Below are positions 21,221 through 31,850 of a stretch of 64,000 nt of DNA, piece after piece. The stretch spans positions 481,341-545,340 of the forward strand of contig BCJX01000002.1 in the NCBI GenBank assembly GCA_001600415.1, in the 5' to 3' direction. A program made the translations under genes and the position numbers. The first letter of the stretch is position 1. The number at the start of each line of letters is the position of its first letter. The notes below the pieces were generated by a model that was given only the letters and a program-made list of their open reading frames with translations, did no database searches and was not told the DNA's origin. Source of the DNA: Pascua guehoae. Lineage: Eukaryota > Basidiomycota > Tremellomycetes > Trichosporonales > Trichosporonaceae.

Positions 21221-23316
21221 GGTATCGGGTTGGCGAGGGGGGGTCACAATACAATTCAGTCGGCCTAGGCGCACGTAGGCGAGGTGGCGGTGGTGGTGTT
21301 GCTACACCCGGCGGATAGATACCGTCGTGGGGGGGCGAGGGTCGGTTGGCGTGATTGTAGAGACCCAGTTGTGGGATATCAAGAAGGAATGGCGAGAAAA
21401 GCGAGGTGTGGACAACGACGACGCCCAAATTGTTGATCGCAGGATGAAAGGGAGGGAGGGGGGCAGAAGTGCGCTCGCTGTATCGTTTCTCACTGCCCGT
21501 CCTTCCTTTGGTGGCGAAGCTGAAGGTGGGGCACAACTACTGGTGGCTCACATTCTATTCGCCAAACTCGCCTATTGGAAATTGCGCTCCTCCTTGCCTC
21601 CACCCTCGACCCTCCCTCCCCCTCCGGGTAGCCGGGTGGAATGGCAAGATCCGGATTTGCATCGGGCAACAGTGCGGGGCAATGCCACCAAGTGGAAAAC
21701 AATTAATGGGAACAACTATATTTACGTCATGGGTCCCGTCGTATCGAGAACGACTGGCTTGCTTTGGAGCACCGGGCGCGGATAAAGGAAGGGCGGATAA
21801 AGGAATGACTACTATTAATGAATTACACCTTCTCCTGTGCCGAGTCTGTTGTTTTTTGTTTGTGATAGAGAGTCATCATTGGCGAGCGTATCGAGGCTGT
21901 CGAATCGATACTCGCTCCCGTCATGCATGACGGGACCCGTTCTAACACCCTCATGAATGAATGCATGGACACGGTGGGGCATGGCCTGCAGCTGGAGCAT
22001 GGTGCATGCATGGTGGCGGTCGGGATGCATGCATTTTGGATGTATGCATGGTCGCAGTCGTGGGTGGCCGAAAAGTCATGGTGTATAGTGAGGTGCATGA
22101 ATAGTGGCGGTGGACTAATGCATGATAGGTGGTAACGGAGGCATAAATGGTGATGGCGATGGAGGTTGTGGCGGTAGCAGAGGGCAATTTGTCCATGGTG
22201 GGCTGTGGGTGGCGGATGGCCCGTGAGCTGGGGGGATGGCCAAAGTGGAGGTGGAGGTTGGGTGGTAGTGACGACGGCTGGTTTGATGGCGCCGACCACA
22301 ATATCGCTTTCGGAGCAACTTTGCACACAGCGAGGCCTCCTTTTGGCTTTGATGGCCATGATACACCCGTACGGTGATGACAATTGTGGCACTCACCATA
22401 ATTTTGGCGTCGACTACCCTCATTTCATGGGGGGCTAAGGTGATATGACTTTTCGATATTGACAGTGGAGTACAAAACTTTCGGTCACAACTGGGCTAAA
22501 CACACTTTGCTACGTTTGCAGAAGCACTCTCTGAACCCCCCTGCAAGTTGTATCTATCGCCAAGCTCTCGAGAGCCCAACCGCCGCCAGGTGGACCGCCT
22601 CCGCTGTCCCATTGGGACCCATGGAATGGGATGCTTACGGTATCCCGCACTGTTTGTTTGGCTCCCGAACTGCGGTCCCGGGAGCCACACAACTATTAAC
22701 TGTGCACGGTTTACGTACGCTTTATGCAACAAGGGTTGAGGCAAGAGTGTAAGACAGTTCCAACACGCACAAGGCACCGGGGGTAAGTAAGACCAGACGA
22801 GGCCTCGACTGCGAGGGCGGGCAGACGGGGTGGGACGGGGCAGACGGGGTCGACGGGGCAGTTGCGGGGACGCGACACAACAACACAAAATGCCGTACAG
22901 ACATACATACATTTGAATTGCTGCATTCCGCCAAGTCGTCATGGGATCAACGCAGCCATCGCAGCAACGCCATCACATCACCGCCGTCGCCATACTACTC
23001 TACCACTCGTCGCCGTCATCGTCCTGGGCTCATGATCCACGTTTTGCGCCAACACTTTTTGCCTCTGTAGTCATCTCTTCTTCAGCGAGCGTCTCTTCAT
23101 CTACAGCACCATCCTAGCACGTTCATCTATACCACTTTACGACGCTACGTCGGTGCGGCTTCACACAACCTCCACCTCTGGCCTCCATCGCCACCTGTTG
23201 CCCAACCTCCCAAGCCTCTCATTCCCTTTCCCACTACCTTGCGCCGATGAACATCTGACCTCGACCACGCCCGCCGACATCGACGCCCCTCTTCCCCACA
23301 CCCCTTCGGCCCCACG
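21221..23316. other. Divergent intergenic region with TGCATG cluster
   Basis: Two kilobases between the minus-strand regulator and the plus-strand F-box-like gene. It should hold both promoters. No coding frame is convincing. A dense cluster of TGCATG hexamers is listed separately. Confidence 0.6.
21924..22124. promoter_or_regulatory. Cluster of eight TGCATG hexamers
   Basis: TGCATG occurs at 21924, 21962, 22003, 22007, 22026, 22045, 22094 and 22119, with further CATG and GCATGG words between them. The hexamer is nearly its own reverse complement (CATGCA), so sites read similarly on both strands. Possible binding-site cluster in a divergent promoter; no factor is implied. Confidence 0.45.
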
Positions 23317-25176
23317 ATGGGCGGCTCGCCCAGCAAGCCGCCTGCGACGCAGCTCATCAGCGCCGAGCTGCCCGGGTGGACCTTCCGGACCGATGCACAA
23401 CGCGCCGCCGTCCTCCCGCCCGAGCTCGTGCACAGCATCGCCCTCTCGCTCGCATGGTCTGGTGATCCGCGGGCACGGGCGACGCTGGCGGCACTGCAGG
23501 CGACCTGCCAAGAGTACTATGACCTAGTCAATCCCATCCTGTACACTACGCTACGCGTCTCGCCGAAAGCGGGCCCGCTGCTCTCGCTCGACGTCTCGCG
23601 CTTCCCCGCGTCCGTGTCGCCAGTGACATCTCCGCGCGGCACCAGCACGGGACTGAGCGGCGCATGGTCCCCGTCGCGCACCGTCCTCCGCATCCTCGTC
23701 TCCCTGTCGCATGTCGAGACACTCGTCATCACGGCCCTCCCTGCCGACACGGACGGGGCGCACTTTCTAACCGCAGCCCGCACCCTCGCGTCGGCGGGCC
23801 TCGCCATCTTCCCCCGCGTCAAGACCGTATCGCTCCTCGCACCCGCGACTGACCAGCTGCGTACTTGGCAACCCGAGTTTTACGCACGCCCCGTCCTCCC
23901 ACCATTCCTCGAGGCCGTGTCCATCTCATGTCGGCCACGGCACTTGTGCTTTGCCTTTCCCCTCGTCGCGGACCGCGACTATGGTCAGGCTGCGCAGGTC
24001 ACGTCCCCGGGCGCGTATGCGTTTGCGCGGCGTGTGCAGCTCTTGGCCTCGAGATGGATCCCGGCGACATCTGGGTCTCCTACGCGGGCTGGGTCTGAGG
24101 CCGTCTCCCGGCAGACGACCACGAAGTCCGTGCCCCAAAGCCCCATAGACAGCACCACAGTGAACGCCGCGGAGACCGCACTGGGGACGACCACCATGGA
24201 GAGCAACACGGAGAGCGCTGTGGAGAGCACCAAGAGCAACTCGAGCAACATGGGGACAACGTTGGAGACCACCAAGGAGACAACACTAGAGGCATCAGAC
24301 ACACCCCCACCCACACCGTCGCGGGGAACCCCCAAGCTGGCAGTTGTGACAACCTTGCCCGCGGCACCCATGACCCCACACCGGCCCACCTCTGAGTCTA
24401 CGACGAATGCGACCCCCGAGAAGTCTGCCGCGACTCTGCAAGATCCCACCTCGACCAACCAGATTCTACCAGAGATCACCACCGAGCCCACGCCCATGGG
24501 CGGCCCCAGCCCTCACCGATCTCCCATTTCCCGCGGCCTGCAGTCCGTCGCCTTCCACAACATCACCTCCCAGGTCCTTCCCGCCCTCCGCACCATCAAC
24601 CACTACCACTTTGCCCCCGCCCACCCCTCTCTCACGGGCAAGTACGCATCCCGCACACCCGGTCCCGTCCCCATGACGCACCGCGCATGGCAGCTGGTCC
24701 CTGCCGTCGAAGCGCTATTGCGCTCCTGGGACGCGCCGGTCGACCACGACGCCGTGCTCGAGCGCACCCGCTGGGTGATGCACGGCGTCGAGCGGGGCGT
24801 GTGCGTGAGTAGGCCCTCGGTTCCTGCGTCGCCCACGCCAACGCCCATGCCGACGCCCCCGCCGCGTGCGTCTCGGCCCGCCCTCCGGTCCGTATCCTCG
24901 TCTCCGCGGACCGTGTCCTCGTCCTCATCGTCCACTCTGGCGTCGACCTCAACGCCCTGCTCGGTCCCCAAGGGCGGGACAACGACAAGGGACAACATTA
25001 TCACCCTCGCCGAGAACGATGTTCGCCGCGCGCTGCGGGGGATCCAGAACGACGTGCCCGATCCGGGCGCGTTTGTCGAGCGCGTCCTCGGTCACATTGT
25101 GTATGCCGGCGAGGAGGCGTGTTTGGCGTGTGCGAGTGAGTACTGGGGAGGAGACGGCCCCCTGCTTGAGTGGTAG
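23317..25176 (+). CDS. F-box-like protein with Ser/Thr-rich insert, 619 aa
   Basis: Single-exon gene. The N-terminus has AAVLPPELVHSIALSLAW, a degenerate F-box-like start, then ATCQEYYDLVNPILYTTL. It is a paralogue of the protein at 157-1500: compare LLAPATDQLRTWQPEFYARP with LLPHAVGQWRTWTPDDYTRP, and VLPALRTINHYHFAP with ILPDLQTRNVYHFAP. Relative to that paralogue it carries an insert of roughly 150 residues, mostly Thr, Ser, Glu and Pro (ALGTTTMESNTESAVESTK and similar), between VQLLASRWIP and LQSVAFHNITSQ. A second Ser/Pro-rich tract (about residues 505-560) lies before the C-terminal FVERVLGHIVYAGEEACLAC, whose Cys pair matches the paralogue. Function is unknown; substrate-adaptor activity is only inferred from the F-box-like start. 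It borders the large gene-free repeat region. Confidence 0.75.
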   Translation: MGGSPSKPPATQLISAELPGWTFRTDAQRAAVLPPELVHSIALSLAWSGDPRARATLAALQATCQEYYDLVNPILYTTLRVSPKAGPLLSLDVSRFPASVSPVTSPRGTSTGLSGAWSPSRTVLRILVSLSHVETLVITALPADTDGAHFLTAARTLASAGLAIFPRVKTVSLLAPATDQLRTWQPEFYARPVLPPFLEAVSISCRPRHLCFAFPLVADRDYGQAAQVTSPGAYAFARRVQLLASRWIPATSGSPTRAGSEAVSRQTTTKSVPQSPIDSTTVNAAETALGTTTMESNTESAVESTKSNSSNMGTTLETTKETTLEASDTPPPTPSRGTPKLAVVTTLPAAPMTPHRPTSESTTNATPEKSAATLQDPTSTNQILPEITTEPTPMGGPSPHRSPISRGLQSVAFHNITSQVLPALRTINHYHFAPAHPSLTGKYASRTPGPVPMTHRAWQLVPAVEALLRSWDAPVDHDAVLERTRWVMHGVERGVCVSRPSVPASPTPTPMPTPPPRASRPALRSVSSSPRTVSSSSSSTLASTSTPCSVPKGGTTTRDNIITLAENDVRRALRGIQNDVPDPGAFVERVLGHIVYAGEEACLACASEYWGGDGPLLEW

Positions 25177-25984
25177 AGAATGGGAATGGCAAGAGGCGAG
25201 GCAAGTGGGGTTTGGTAAAAGAGACAGCGGCCATGACTCGATTCCCCACCAAAGGCTGGCGTATCCTGCCAAGACCCACGCGGTCGCACAGAAGCAGACA
25301 AACATCGGATCATGCCCAAGAATGAAAGCCGTTCAACCCCTGCCAAGAAGCACAACCCTTGCGGCCGTGCCAGACAAGTCTCCGCACTCCTAGCCCCATC
25401 ACCCAGCGCGCTCGCCAACGCTGCACCCAGCATCCCCAAGACACTCCCTCCCACCCACTCCCGACGCGCTGACATTCCAGAAGGCTCACACGACCACGAG
25501 ACGATGACGCTCGACGACCTGCGCACCCTCCAGCGCCAGCCGCAGCACCTACTCCCCTCGCAGTGTGTCTGCGCAGCGTGCTTGGTGCGCGCCTCGAGCG
25601 TGTCCGCGCGCTCCATATCCCGGCCGATAACAGTGGCGAGGTCCATGTCGGCGTAGGTGGGAAGCATCGTGCGCACGCAGGGTGTCTCGCAGCTCGGGTA
25701 GCTGTGAGCACCACAGCCACGTTCCACAGAACTGCGGCGCTCGGAGTGTTGGATTTGTGCGGACCGCGTTGTGGATTGTAACGGCTAGTCGCGGGCGACG
25801 ACCGTAGAGAATAGGACAGTGGCCGCCGACGTCGTGGTGGTGTCGTTCGCCATGGAATAATTGTATATCTGTAAAAACTAGATTGTAGTATGGACCTCGA
25901 GAGTGGCCGTGTAGCTTGGACCAGAAGATGTCGACCACAACGCTGCCCGTCAAGTCGCTGACAAATGACCAGGTTTGTGCTTGA

Positions 25985-26440
25985 ACTCGGTGCGGCGCAG
26001 TCAGGGCTGGAATGCGGATATCCAAAGAGTGATTCTGACGTCTCTCTTGGCAGTGAACTGACGCTTGGGGACTGGTGCCACTGCGTCGTCCCCCTCGCTA
26101 GCCTCGCTGCTTTCGGTGACCGTGGTGACCTCGCCGAGCCACTAACCAAGTCCTCGCTATCCAACCCGCTATCCAACCCTCGCTGCCCGCTATCCAGCTC
26201 TCGCTGAAGCAAATCCCGTGGGATCGAGCAGAGATCTGTGCTATTCCTGCCAGGAATCAGTAGTTCCGGCACTCGAACGCACCAAGGTACAAACAGGCCT
26301 GGAATGCGGATATCCAAACGGCGATTCAGAGGCGCCAACCGATATCCTTGGCGTTGAACTAGCGCCTTGGCACTGGCTCGCACAGACTCCTCTCACTCGC
26401 TAGCCTCGCTGTTGTCGGCGACGTCGCCGAACCACACTGA
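25985..26440 (+). repeat. Diverged tandem duplication, about 310-bp period
   Basis: Two blocks share GGAATGCGGATATCCAAA followed by G.G.GATTC, then CTTGGCA..GAACT, a GCACTGG or GTGCCACTG word and TCGCTAGCCTCGCTG ending near CGCCGA.CCAC. The first copy begins near 26010 and the second near 26305. Confidence 0.65.
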
Positions 26441-26700
26441 CCACCAAGTCGTCGCTGTCCCCTCTCCAGCCTCAACATTCCTCGCTATCCCCTCGCTGCC
26501 TCGTCAGGCATCCTCGACGTGCAGACCTCGCTACCTAATCATCGCCATGCCCTAGCCATGCAACCCTCGCTAACCATTCCTCGCTATTCAACCCTGGCTA
26601 TTCAATCCTCGCTATCCAACCCTTACTGCACTCGCAAACTCGCCAACTCGCCCTCGCGCAACTCGCCCTCGCTCAACTCGCTACCTCCCTCACCCTCCCT
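26140..26700 (+). repeat. Degenerate CTCGCTATCCAACC satellite
   Basis: Many variants of a roughly 13-16 bp unit (CCTCGCTATCCAACC, CTCGCTATTCAACC, CCTCGCTAACCATT) interspersed with shorter ACTCGCCAACTCGCC units. The repeat is decayed and irregular. Confidence 0.6.
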
Positions 26701-26769
26701 GGGCGAATTGACCCCGAAAACCAATACCAAAGCAGTCCCACCGCCCCACTGACCTCCCTCCCATGCCCT

Positions 26770-26850
26770 ATTGGCCATGACTACTGGACACGATCCCACT
26801 GGCCCAGACACTACACGTCGGGCCCGAACGAAACACAAGATTAGATACCC
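26770..26850 (-). repeat. Composite element copy a (minus, partial)
   Basis: In element orientation: GGGTATCTAATC (26850-26839), TCGGGCCCGA near 26818-26827 in place of TCGGCCG, and GGCCAAT (26776-26770). The GATTCA part is not recognisable at the expected position. Confidence 0.5.
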
Positions 26851-27104
26851 CCAAAGCCAACCGCACGCAGGGATGTGGTCAAGACGGCCGCTGGAGGAGG
26901 GCAGGGCGAGCGAGCAGGCCCCGCCAAGCCTGTCGAGGACGTTCGAAGCTGAGCACTTCGCCGCAAGTGACCGCAGCTCACTGCGCCTCACCGAACCCAC
27001 CGCGGCTCACTGCACCTCACTGCACCTCACCGCAGCTCCCCGCAGCTCACCCCCTATCGGCCGTCAAAGCCAAGGACGTGGCAACCTCTGAATGGAGAGT
27101 ATGG

Positions 27105-27164
27105 TGAATCAGCGTGCATCCCATTGACTTGGGTCGCGGCCGACGAGACGAGATTAGATATCCC
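27105..27164 (-). repeat. Composite element copy b (minus, complete)
   Basis: In element orientation: GGGATATCTAATC (27164-27152), TCGGCCG (27143-27137), GTCAATGG (27128-27121), GATTCA (27110-27105). All four parts occur within 60 bp; the CCAAT-to-GATTCA offset is 17. Confidence 0.75.
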
Positions 27165-27880
27165 AATGCCCCAGCCTGCGGCCGAGAGCACACCCTCTCG
27201 TCGGCCCAGTAGCCGTCTCAGTAGCCTCGCTCCGCAGCCCGCGTAGTGGCCCGCAGAATAGTTGTCGTCTCGGCACCTCCTGGTCTTCACATTTGCTGCA
27301 CGGTGGTGGTTTTGAGCAGGTGGACTCGTCGGACGGGATAGGTTCCCCATGTTCCCCATGCGTCGGACAACCTCTTCCTAACGTGTTTCTCGCGTCGCCA
27401 CGACTATTCTGCGGGCACCTGTTTCATGTGGTGCGATTGTGATGGTGTAATGTGTGCGGTGGTGCGTGCCGTTTGCAGTCGTGTGCGGTGACTGTGTCGT
27501 GTCCCTGTGCGTGTGGCTGCACGCCACGAGCCACGATCGGACGTGTCCAACACGTCGTTGCTGGAATAGAACATGTGGCTAAACGCATGACGGACCCTGT
27601 ATGAGGACCAGCATACGCGTGAATGAACGATGTGTATACGAATGCCCGATGTAAATCAGTAGCGTCGTTGGTCGTCTTATCGGCCCCGCGACAGCGACGA
27701 CACGCGTCTGTAATAGGACACGCTCTCAGCCGCGTCCCCAGCGACATGTTCATGAAGCGAATCCGCCGAGATGCCCTCTCGACGGTATTTAGGATACCTT
27801 TTGGGTATATGGATAGCGCGGCTTCGTGGTGCTATTACAGCGTCCGTCAGACTGGCGAGGCCGGCCTAGTCGCGAGCAGG

Positions 27881-27946
27881 TGAATCGGCGCGGACGGTAT
27901 TGGTCCCCCTCTCGCGCCTGAAGACGACAGATGTCCACCCGGCCGA
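27881..27946 (-). repeat. Composite element copy c (minus, three parts)
   Basis: TCGGCCG (27946-27940), ACCAATA (27904-27898) and CGATTCA (27887-27881) in element orientation, with the CCAAT-to-GATTCA offset again 17. No clear TATCTAATC upstream. Confidence 0.6.
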
Positions 27947-28360
27947 AGTGAGGCATGACAAATGCGCAGGTTGGGATAGGGCACGACGTCGCCCCGCGCA
28001 GCGAGCACAGAGCACGCTCTGATGCCGCCTCAGCGCCGTGAGCGTGTGATTTACCGGCTGCCAAGCTCGCCTGCCTAGCTTGGTAGCCTGGCCAGTGTCA
28101 ACAGACGCGTACTGTGCGGCCGAAGTGCACCCTCGAACGCGTGATGGACCGCTGGGGTCGATTTGGAAACGTGCCTACCCATCCGCGAGACGTCATAAAC
28201 CAGACGGAACGCACAGGGCGGTACGGCGCCGGTGCACTGTCAGCACGCGTTGGTCTGCAAACGACCACGGCGGAGGGCACAGCCCCCTGCCGGGTGCTCG
28301 TTCGGCCCCGGCCACATTGGCCAAGCTGGCTCGGACACGCTAGCTATCCCGCGGTGAGGG

Positions 28361-28414
28361 GGATATCTAATCTGTCGGCCGCAGGACGGGACCAACGGCG
28401 TCCCCACCAATTCA
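28361..28414 (+). repeat. Composite element copy d (complete)
   Basis: GGATATCTAATCTG (28361-28374) abuts TCGGCCG (28375-28381), then ACCAACGGCGTC (28391-28402) and CAATTCA (28408-28414). Offset between the CCAAT-like box and the GATTCA part is 17. Confidence 0.75.
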
Positions 28415-28645
28415 GCATGGGCTTGGCGTGACCCGTCCCCATGCCCACAATACGCCTGTGTGCCGTCGACGTCCGTTTGGCATCTGGCCCCACGCGATCA
28501 GGCGTGGGATATTGACTCGTGTCCGATTGACGTTGCTCGCTAAGACACAGATCTCACGTTGGTTATCTTGGCATTCCATCTCGCTCGTATCCAATGCTGA
28601 CACGCACGTTTAACGTCGCATTTCGGCCGCTGGAACAGTGGTGCG

Positions 28646-28707
28646 GGTTATCTAATCTGTCTCGTCGGCCGGGGAAGTGCTGCGCCAATGGCGTCCAGGC
28701 CGATTCA
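28646..28707 (+). repeat. Composite element copy e (complete)
   Basis: GGTTATCTAATCTG, TCGGCCG (28665-28671), GCCAATGGCGTC (28684-28695), CGATTCA (28701-28707). The cleanest copy; offsets are 19 from TCGGCCG to the CCAAT box and 17 from there to GATTCA. Confidence 0.8.
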
Positions 28708-28879
28708 GCAGGGCGGTGCACATTGATGCAGTCAACTGGGGTCATGTTGTGAGCTACCGAGTGCCCCCCCGCACTCAGGTCCATCGATCGTGTCTCGGGA
28801 CGTGGAGGATGCAAATTATCCAATACCAGGACCCAAGGCCGGTCGCGTTGGACGCGCCGGGCTCCCGTCTGCATTCTAG

Positions 28880-28969
28880 GGATATCTAATCTGTGGCTAC
28901 TGTACGTGTTCTGGGTCGTGTGTGTTCGGCCCCGGAGATGTATGGCCAATGGTGCCGTTGCCGATTCAC
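28880..28969 (+). repeat. Composite element copy f (complete)
   Basis: GGATATCTAATCTG from 28880, TCGGCCC (28926-28932), GCCAATGG (28945-28952), CGATTCAC (28962-28969). Offsets 19 and 17, as in copy e. Confidence 0.75.
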
Positions 28970-29337
28970 AGTTGGGACGCGGCTTGGCTCTGGGGCTCGG
29001 TGTGGACTGCGTTGACCAGCTGGCACGTTGATGATCACCCTGGAGCCCGTGACGGCCGAGTTAGAGGGGCCGGACGCAGAGGGTGCCCTGTTGCGCGGCT
29101 TGGCGACCACCGTGGGGGCGGGTACGTCGACCATGGCCACTGCTCACACGTCGTGTCCTATCCCGAACACGCGCCTCATGTCCAATGTATGTGAAAATGG
29201 AATGCGAGGGGCAGGGATGCCATGGCATGCTGCTCTGACGTGCTGCTGAGATGAGCGTTCCGCAGCGCAAGACAAGTAGCACCCTGCGCCCCTCAGGTCC
29301 CTTTGACACAGACTGTAGACTCCAGTTGGCGTCGTTG

Positions 29338-29378
29338 GGTATCTAATCTCCGTCGGCCGCATGGGTGCCACCAATACC
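29338..29378 (+). repeat. Composite element copy g (three parts)
   Basis: GGTATCTAATC (29338-29348), TCGGCCG (29353-29359), CCACCAATACC (29368-29378). The GATTCA part is not recognisable. Confidence 0.6.
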
Positions 29379-29431
29379 GTCACCCTCACCGCTCAGACGT
29401 CGCAACCAGACCACCCTGACAGACGCCGACA

Positions 29432-29652
29432 CGTACAGGTGTGTCCGGAAAGCCATGAGACTGTCACATTCAGCTCGCGTACGCACACGGCGCGTATACG
29501 GGGAGGCGTGCAGGAACAGCAGGATACAAGCAAGCAGGAAACATCAGTGTGTACACTTGCTGTGCATTGTATTGGTCTAGAGAGTGTCCCTGCGCAACTT
29601 GGACTAGACCGTCAAAGTGACAGTCTCAAGACTTTTCGGACGCACCTGTACG
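29432..29652. mobile_element. 221-bp MITE-like element with 36-bp terminal inverted repeats
   Basis: The left end 29432-29467 (CGTACAGGTGTGTCCGGAAA ... GAGACTGTCAC) and the right end 29617-29652 (GTGACAGTCTC ... CGGACGCACCTGTACG) are inverted repeats of each other over 36 bp with a few mismatches. The inside (about 150 bp) has no coding capacity. If the true ends are CAGGTG/CACCTG, the element is flanked by TA on both sides, as in Tc1/mariner-type insertions; that class is an inference. A truncated relative lies at 11215-11302. Confidence 0.7.
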
Positions 29653-29918
29653 GCGTTCAGTGCCATCTTCGGCCGCAGCGCTGCCCAACCACGCAGCCGC
29701 GGACTGTCATTATGCGACGGGTGAGCGCTTGGATGTGGTACGCGTCGCTCGTCGTTCATTGACGGGTATTTTGGGTGCGAATGCAGGGCTGCCTCGCCAG
29801 CCATGACTTTGCCAGAAAATAGCACTCAACATGTGCGTGTTCTATTTCGACGTGTTCGATGGTGGCTGGTGGCGTGGTGGCTTGGCACCGTTCGGCCGCG
29901 TGCTTCCGGTGCACTTCT

Positions 29919-29993
29919 GTATCTAATCTCGCCACCAAGTTGACATTGTCGGCCGTGAGACACCGTGGGCAATAAGCTGCGCGCCGATTCACC
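29919..29993 (+). repeat. Composite element copy h (complete)
   Basis: GTATCTAATC (29919-29928), TCGGCCG (29949-29955), GGCAATAAGC at the CCAAT position (from 29968), CGATTCACC (29985-29993). Offsets 19 and 17. Confidence 0.75.
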
Positions 29994-30353
29994 TGGGCCT
30001 GCGCCATCGTGTCCTGCGCCATTCAGAGCCTGCCACGTTGGAGACTGCGCCGTGCGGCCGACAGAGGGTGGGCGGTGGGGAGGGCGTAGTTTCGACCTCG
30101 CCGACAGACTTGGCAGCGAGTGCTTGTTCCCCTGCTAGTGGCGCTTTCCTCGTTAACGCGTCTTGGCCGTGCGAAATGCACATACGTCCACCTCGGCTCT
30201 TGGACTCGGATCGAGCAGCAACAGGGACAGGGTAGCGGCCCGTGCCAGCCTGTCGGTGCGCGTCGAGGTCGGAATGCGCGCCGAGTTCGAATGCGCGTCC
30301 ATGTCATGGCCGACCAACGTGTAAGCGAGGACCCGCGTGTCAGCAGCGCCTTC

Positions 30354-30407
30354 ATTGGCCTCGCTCTGCGGCCGAACGACACCAGAGGCACAGACCAGAT
30401 TAGATAC
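30354..30407 (-). repeat. Composite element copy i (minus, three parts)
   Basis: GTATCTAATC (30407-30398), TCGGCCG (30375-30369) and GCCAATG (30360-30354) in element orientation. The GATTCA part is missing. Confidence 0.65.
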
Positions 30408-30532
30408 TGCACCCCGCCCGCTTCCGACTGCTCTTGCTTCGCGGCTGGGCGCTTGTCTGCACTGAGGTCCACGGCATTCGGGGGAGCGACGCAGGCGACT
30501 CCGGTGATCCCTGCGCGTGTTGGCGGCCGCAA

Positions 30533-30590
30533 TGAATTAGTCACAGTACTATTGGCCCAACATGGAGCATGCGCAAGTGATTAGATACCC
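30533..30590 (-). repeat. Composite element copy j (minus, three parts)
   Basis: GGGTATCTAATC (30590-30579), GGCCAAT (30557-30551) and TAATTCA (30539-30533) in element orientation, with the CCAAT-to-ATTCA offset 17. No TCGGCCG between. Confidence 0.6.
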
Positions 30591-30675
30591 TCTGACGAAC
30601 ACGAGCGCGCCACGTCCACCATCGTCCACCACGGCCGGACCGTCTTGGCCCACCACACCTCGCTTCGCTGGCGAC

Positions 30676-30700
30676 TGAATCAGCCCAGACGCCATTGGTG
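30676..30700 (-). repeat. Composite element copy k (minus, two parts)
   Basis: CACCAATGGC (30700-30691) and GATTCA (30681-30676) in element orientation with offset 17. Confidence 0.5.
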
Positions 30701-31101
30701 CGTCCCTCGTACCCACCCGCCGCCACAGACCGCCGCCACAGACCACCGCCCACCGCCCACGGCCCGCCGGCCACCGCCACCGCCCACCAAGCACGCGTCC
30801 ACGCGTCCACTTCGGGTCGATCAGACACGGCCAGGATCCGTGTGGCGCCGTCCACGTCGACACACTGATCGGCGCCCGGCCGAGGCGGTGACTACCGATC
30901 CGCACCGTGCTTGGCACTGTGGCCCCCGAGGCAATGCCGTGCCAAGCTTCCTGCCGGGGTCACGGCGTGGCGGCCGGCGGCTGCGCCAACTTGGGGGCAT
31001 GTAGGCTACGCCAACGAGAGCTGGGAAGCGGCGGGCCCGAACGTAGAGTTGCGGGGGCGGGGTGCGTGTTCTGCGGTGACTTTTGTGGACCCGTGCGGGG
31101 T

Positions 31102-31121
31102 GGGGGGGGGGGGGGGGGGGG
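31102..31121. repeat. 20-bp poly-G tract
   Basis: Twenty consecutive G, preceded by GGGGT. Confidence 0.9.
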
Positions 31122-31224
31122 CAGTACGTCAGTGGGTGTGCAGGTGCAGAGGGCGCAGAGGGTGCAGAAAGTGCACACGAGTGTGCGTTGCGGTGCATGC
31201 GGTGAGGTGTGGCAGCGTGTAGCG

Positions 31225-31375
31225 TCGAGCAGGCGTACTGTAGCAGCATGATGCAGCGTGTACCGTAGCAGTGGGGAGCCGCGCGCAGCAGCGTGCAGCA
31301 GAGCGTAGCAGTGTGTAGCAGCGTGTAGCCGCGTGCAACAGAGTGCAGCGGCGCGCGACAGAGTGGTGCAAGGAC
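31225..31375 (+). repeat. Degenerate GCGTGTAGCA satellite
   Basis: Short units of about 9-11 bp (GCGTGTAGCA, GCGTGCAGCA, GAGCGTAGCA) repeated irregularly. Confidence 0.6.
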
Positions 31376-31793
31376 GAGCTGGATTGCACGAGGGGCACGT
31401 ATATCCTCACCGCAACGCGCAAGGCATGAGCAAAGGAGGAAAGGAGCACTCGTGACGTACGCGTAGCCAGTGGTGGCGGCATGGTCGCCGTCGACGCGTC
31501 ACGACGCGTCACGTCGATGAACTCGCTCGCCAAGAGCCGCGCACACGAACCCGAACGACGAACAGCGAGCAAGCTCGAACGACCTAGCGAGCACCACGGC
31601 CGACGCCCGCCCATATCCCGCCCTTCAGAGCACGAGCGTCAACACCCCGGACCCCCCCACCAAGATCCGTTCCAAGACACCAAGACCAAGACATCCAAGA
31701 CACCCAAGACACCCATCCCCATCCCAAGACCACGCTTGGCCCGAAACACCCCCCGGGGACGGCCAACCACACGGCCCATATTCCACACCACGT

Positions 31794-31850
31794 CGAGAAA
31801 CACACCACACGGCCCATTCCCCTCGGCCGATAATCACAGTGTGTTTCTCG
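31794..31850. repeat. Perfect 12-bp inverted repeat with 33-bp loop
   Basis: CGAGAAACACAC (31794-31805) and GTGTGTTTCTCG (31839-31850) are exact inverted repeats. The loop contains TCGGCCGATAAT, a word that recurs at about 32178-32189. Confidence 0.8.

Noticed and set aside
25310..26383. 357-aa open frame on - strand
   Set aside because: Runs through the tandem duplication and degenerate satellite; internal repeats such as LDSGQRGLDSGLDSE reflect the repeats, not a protein family.
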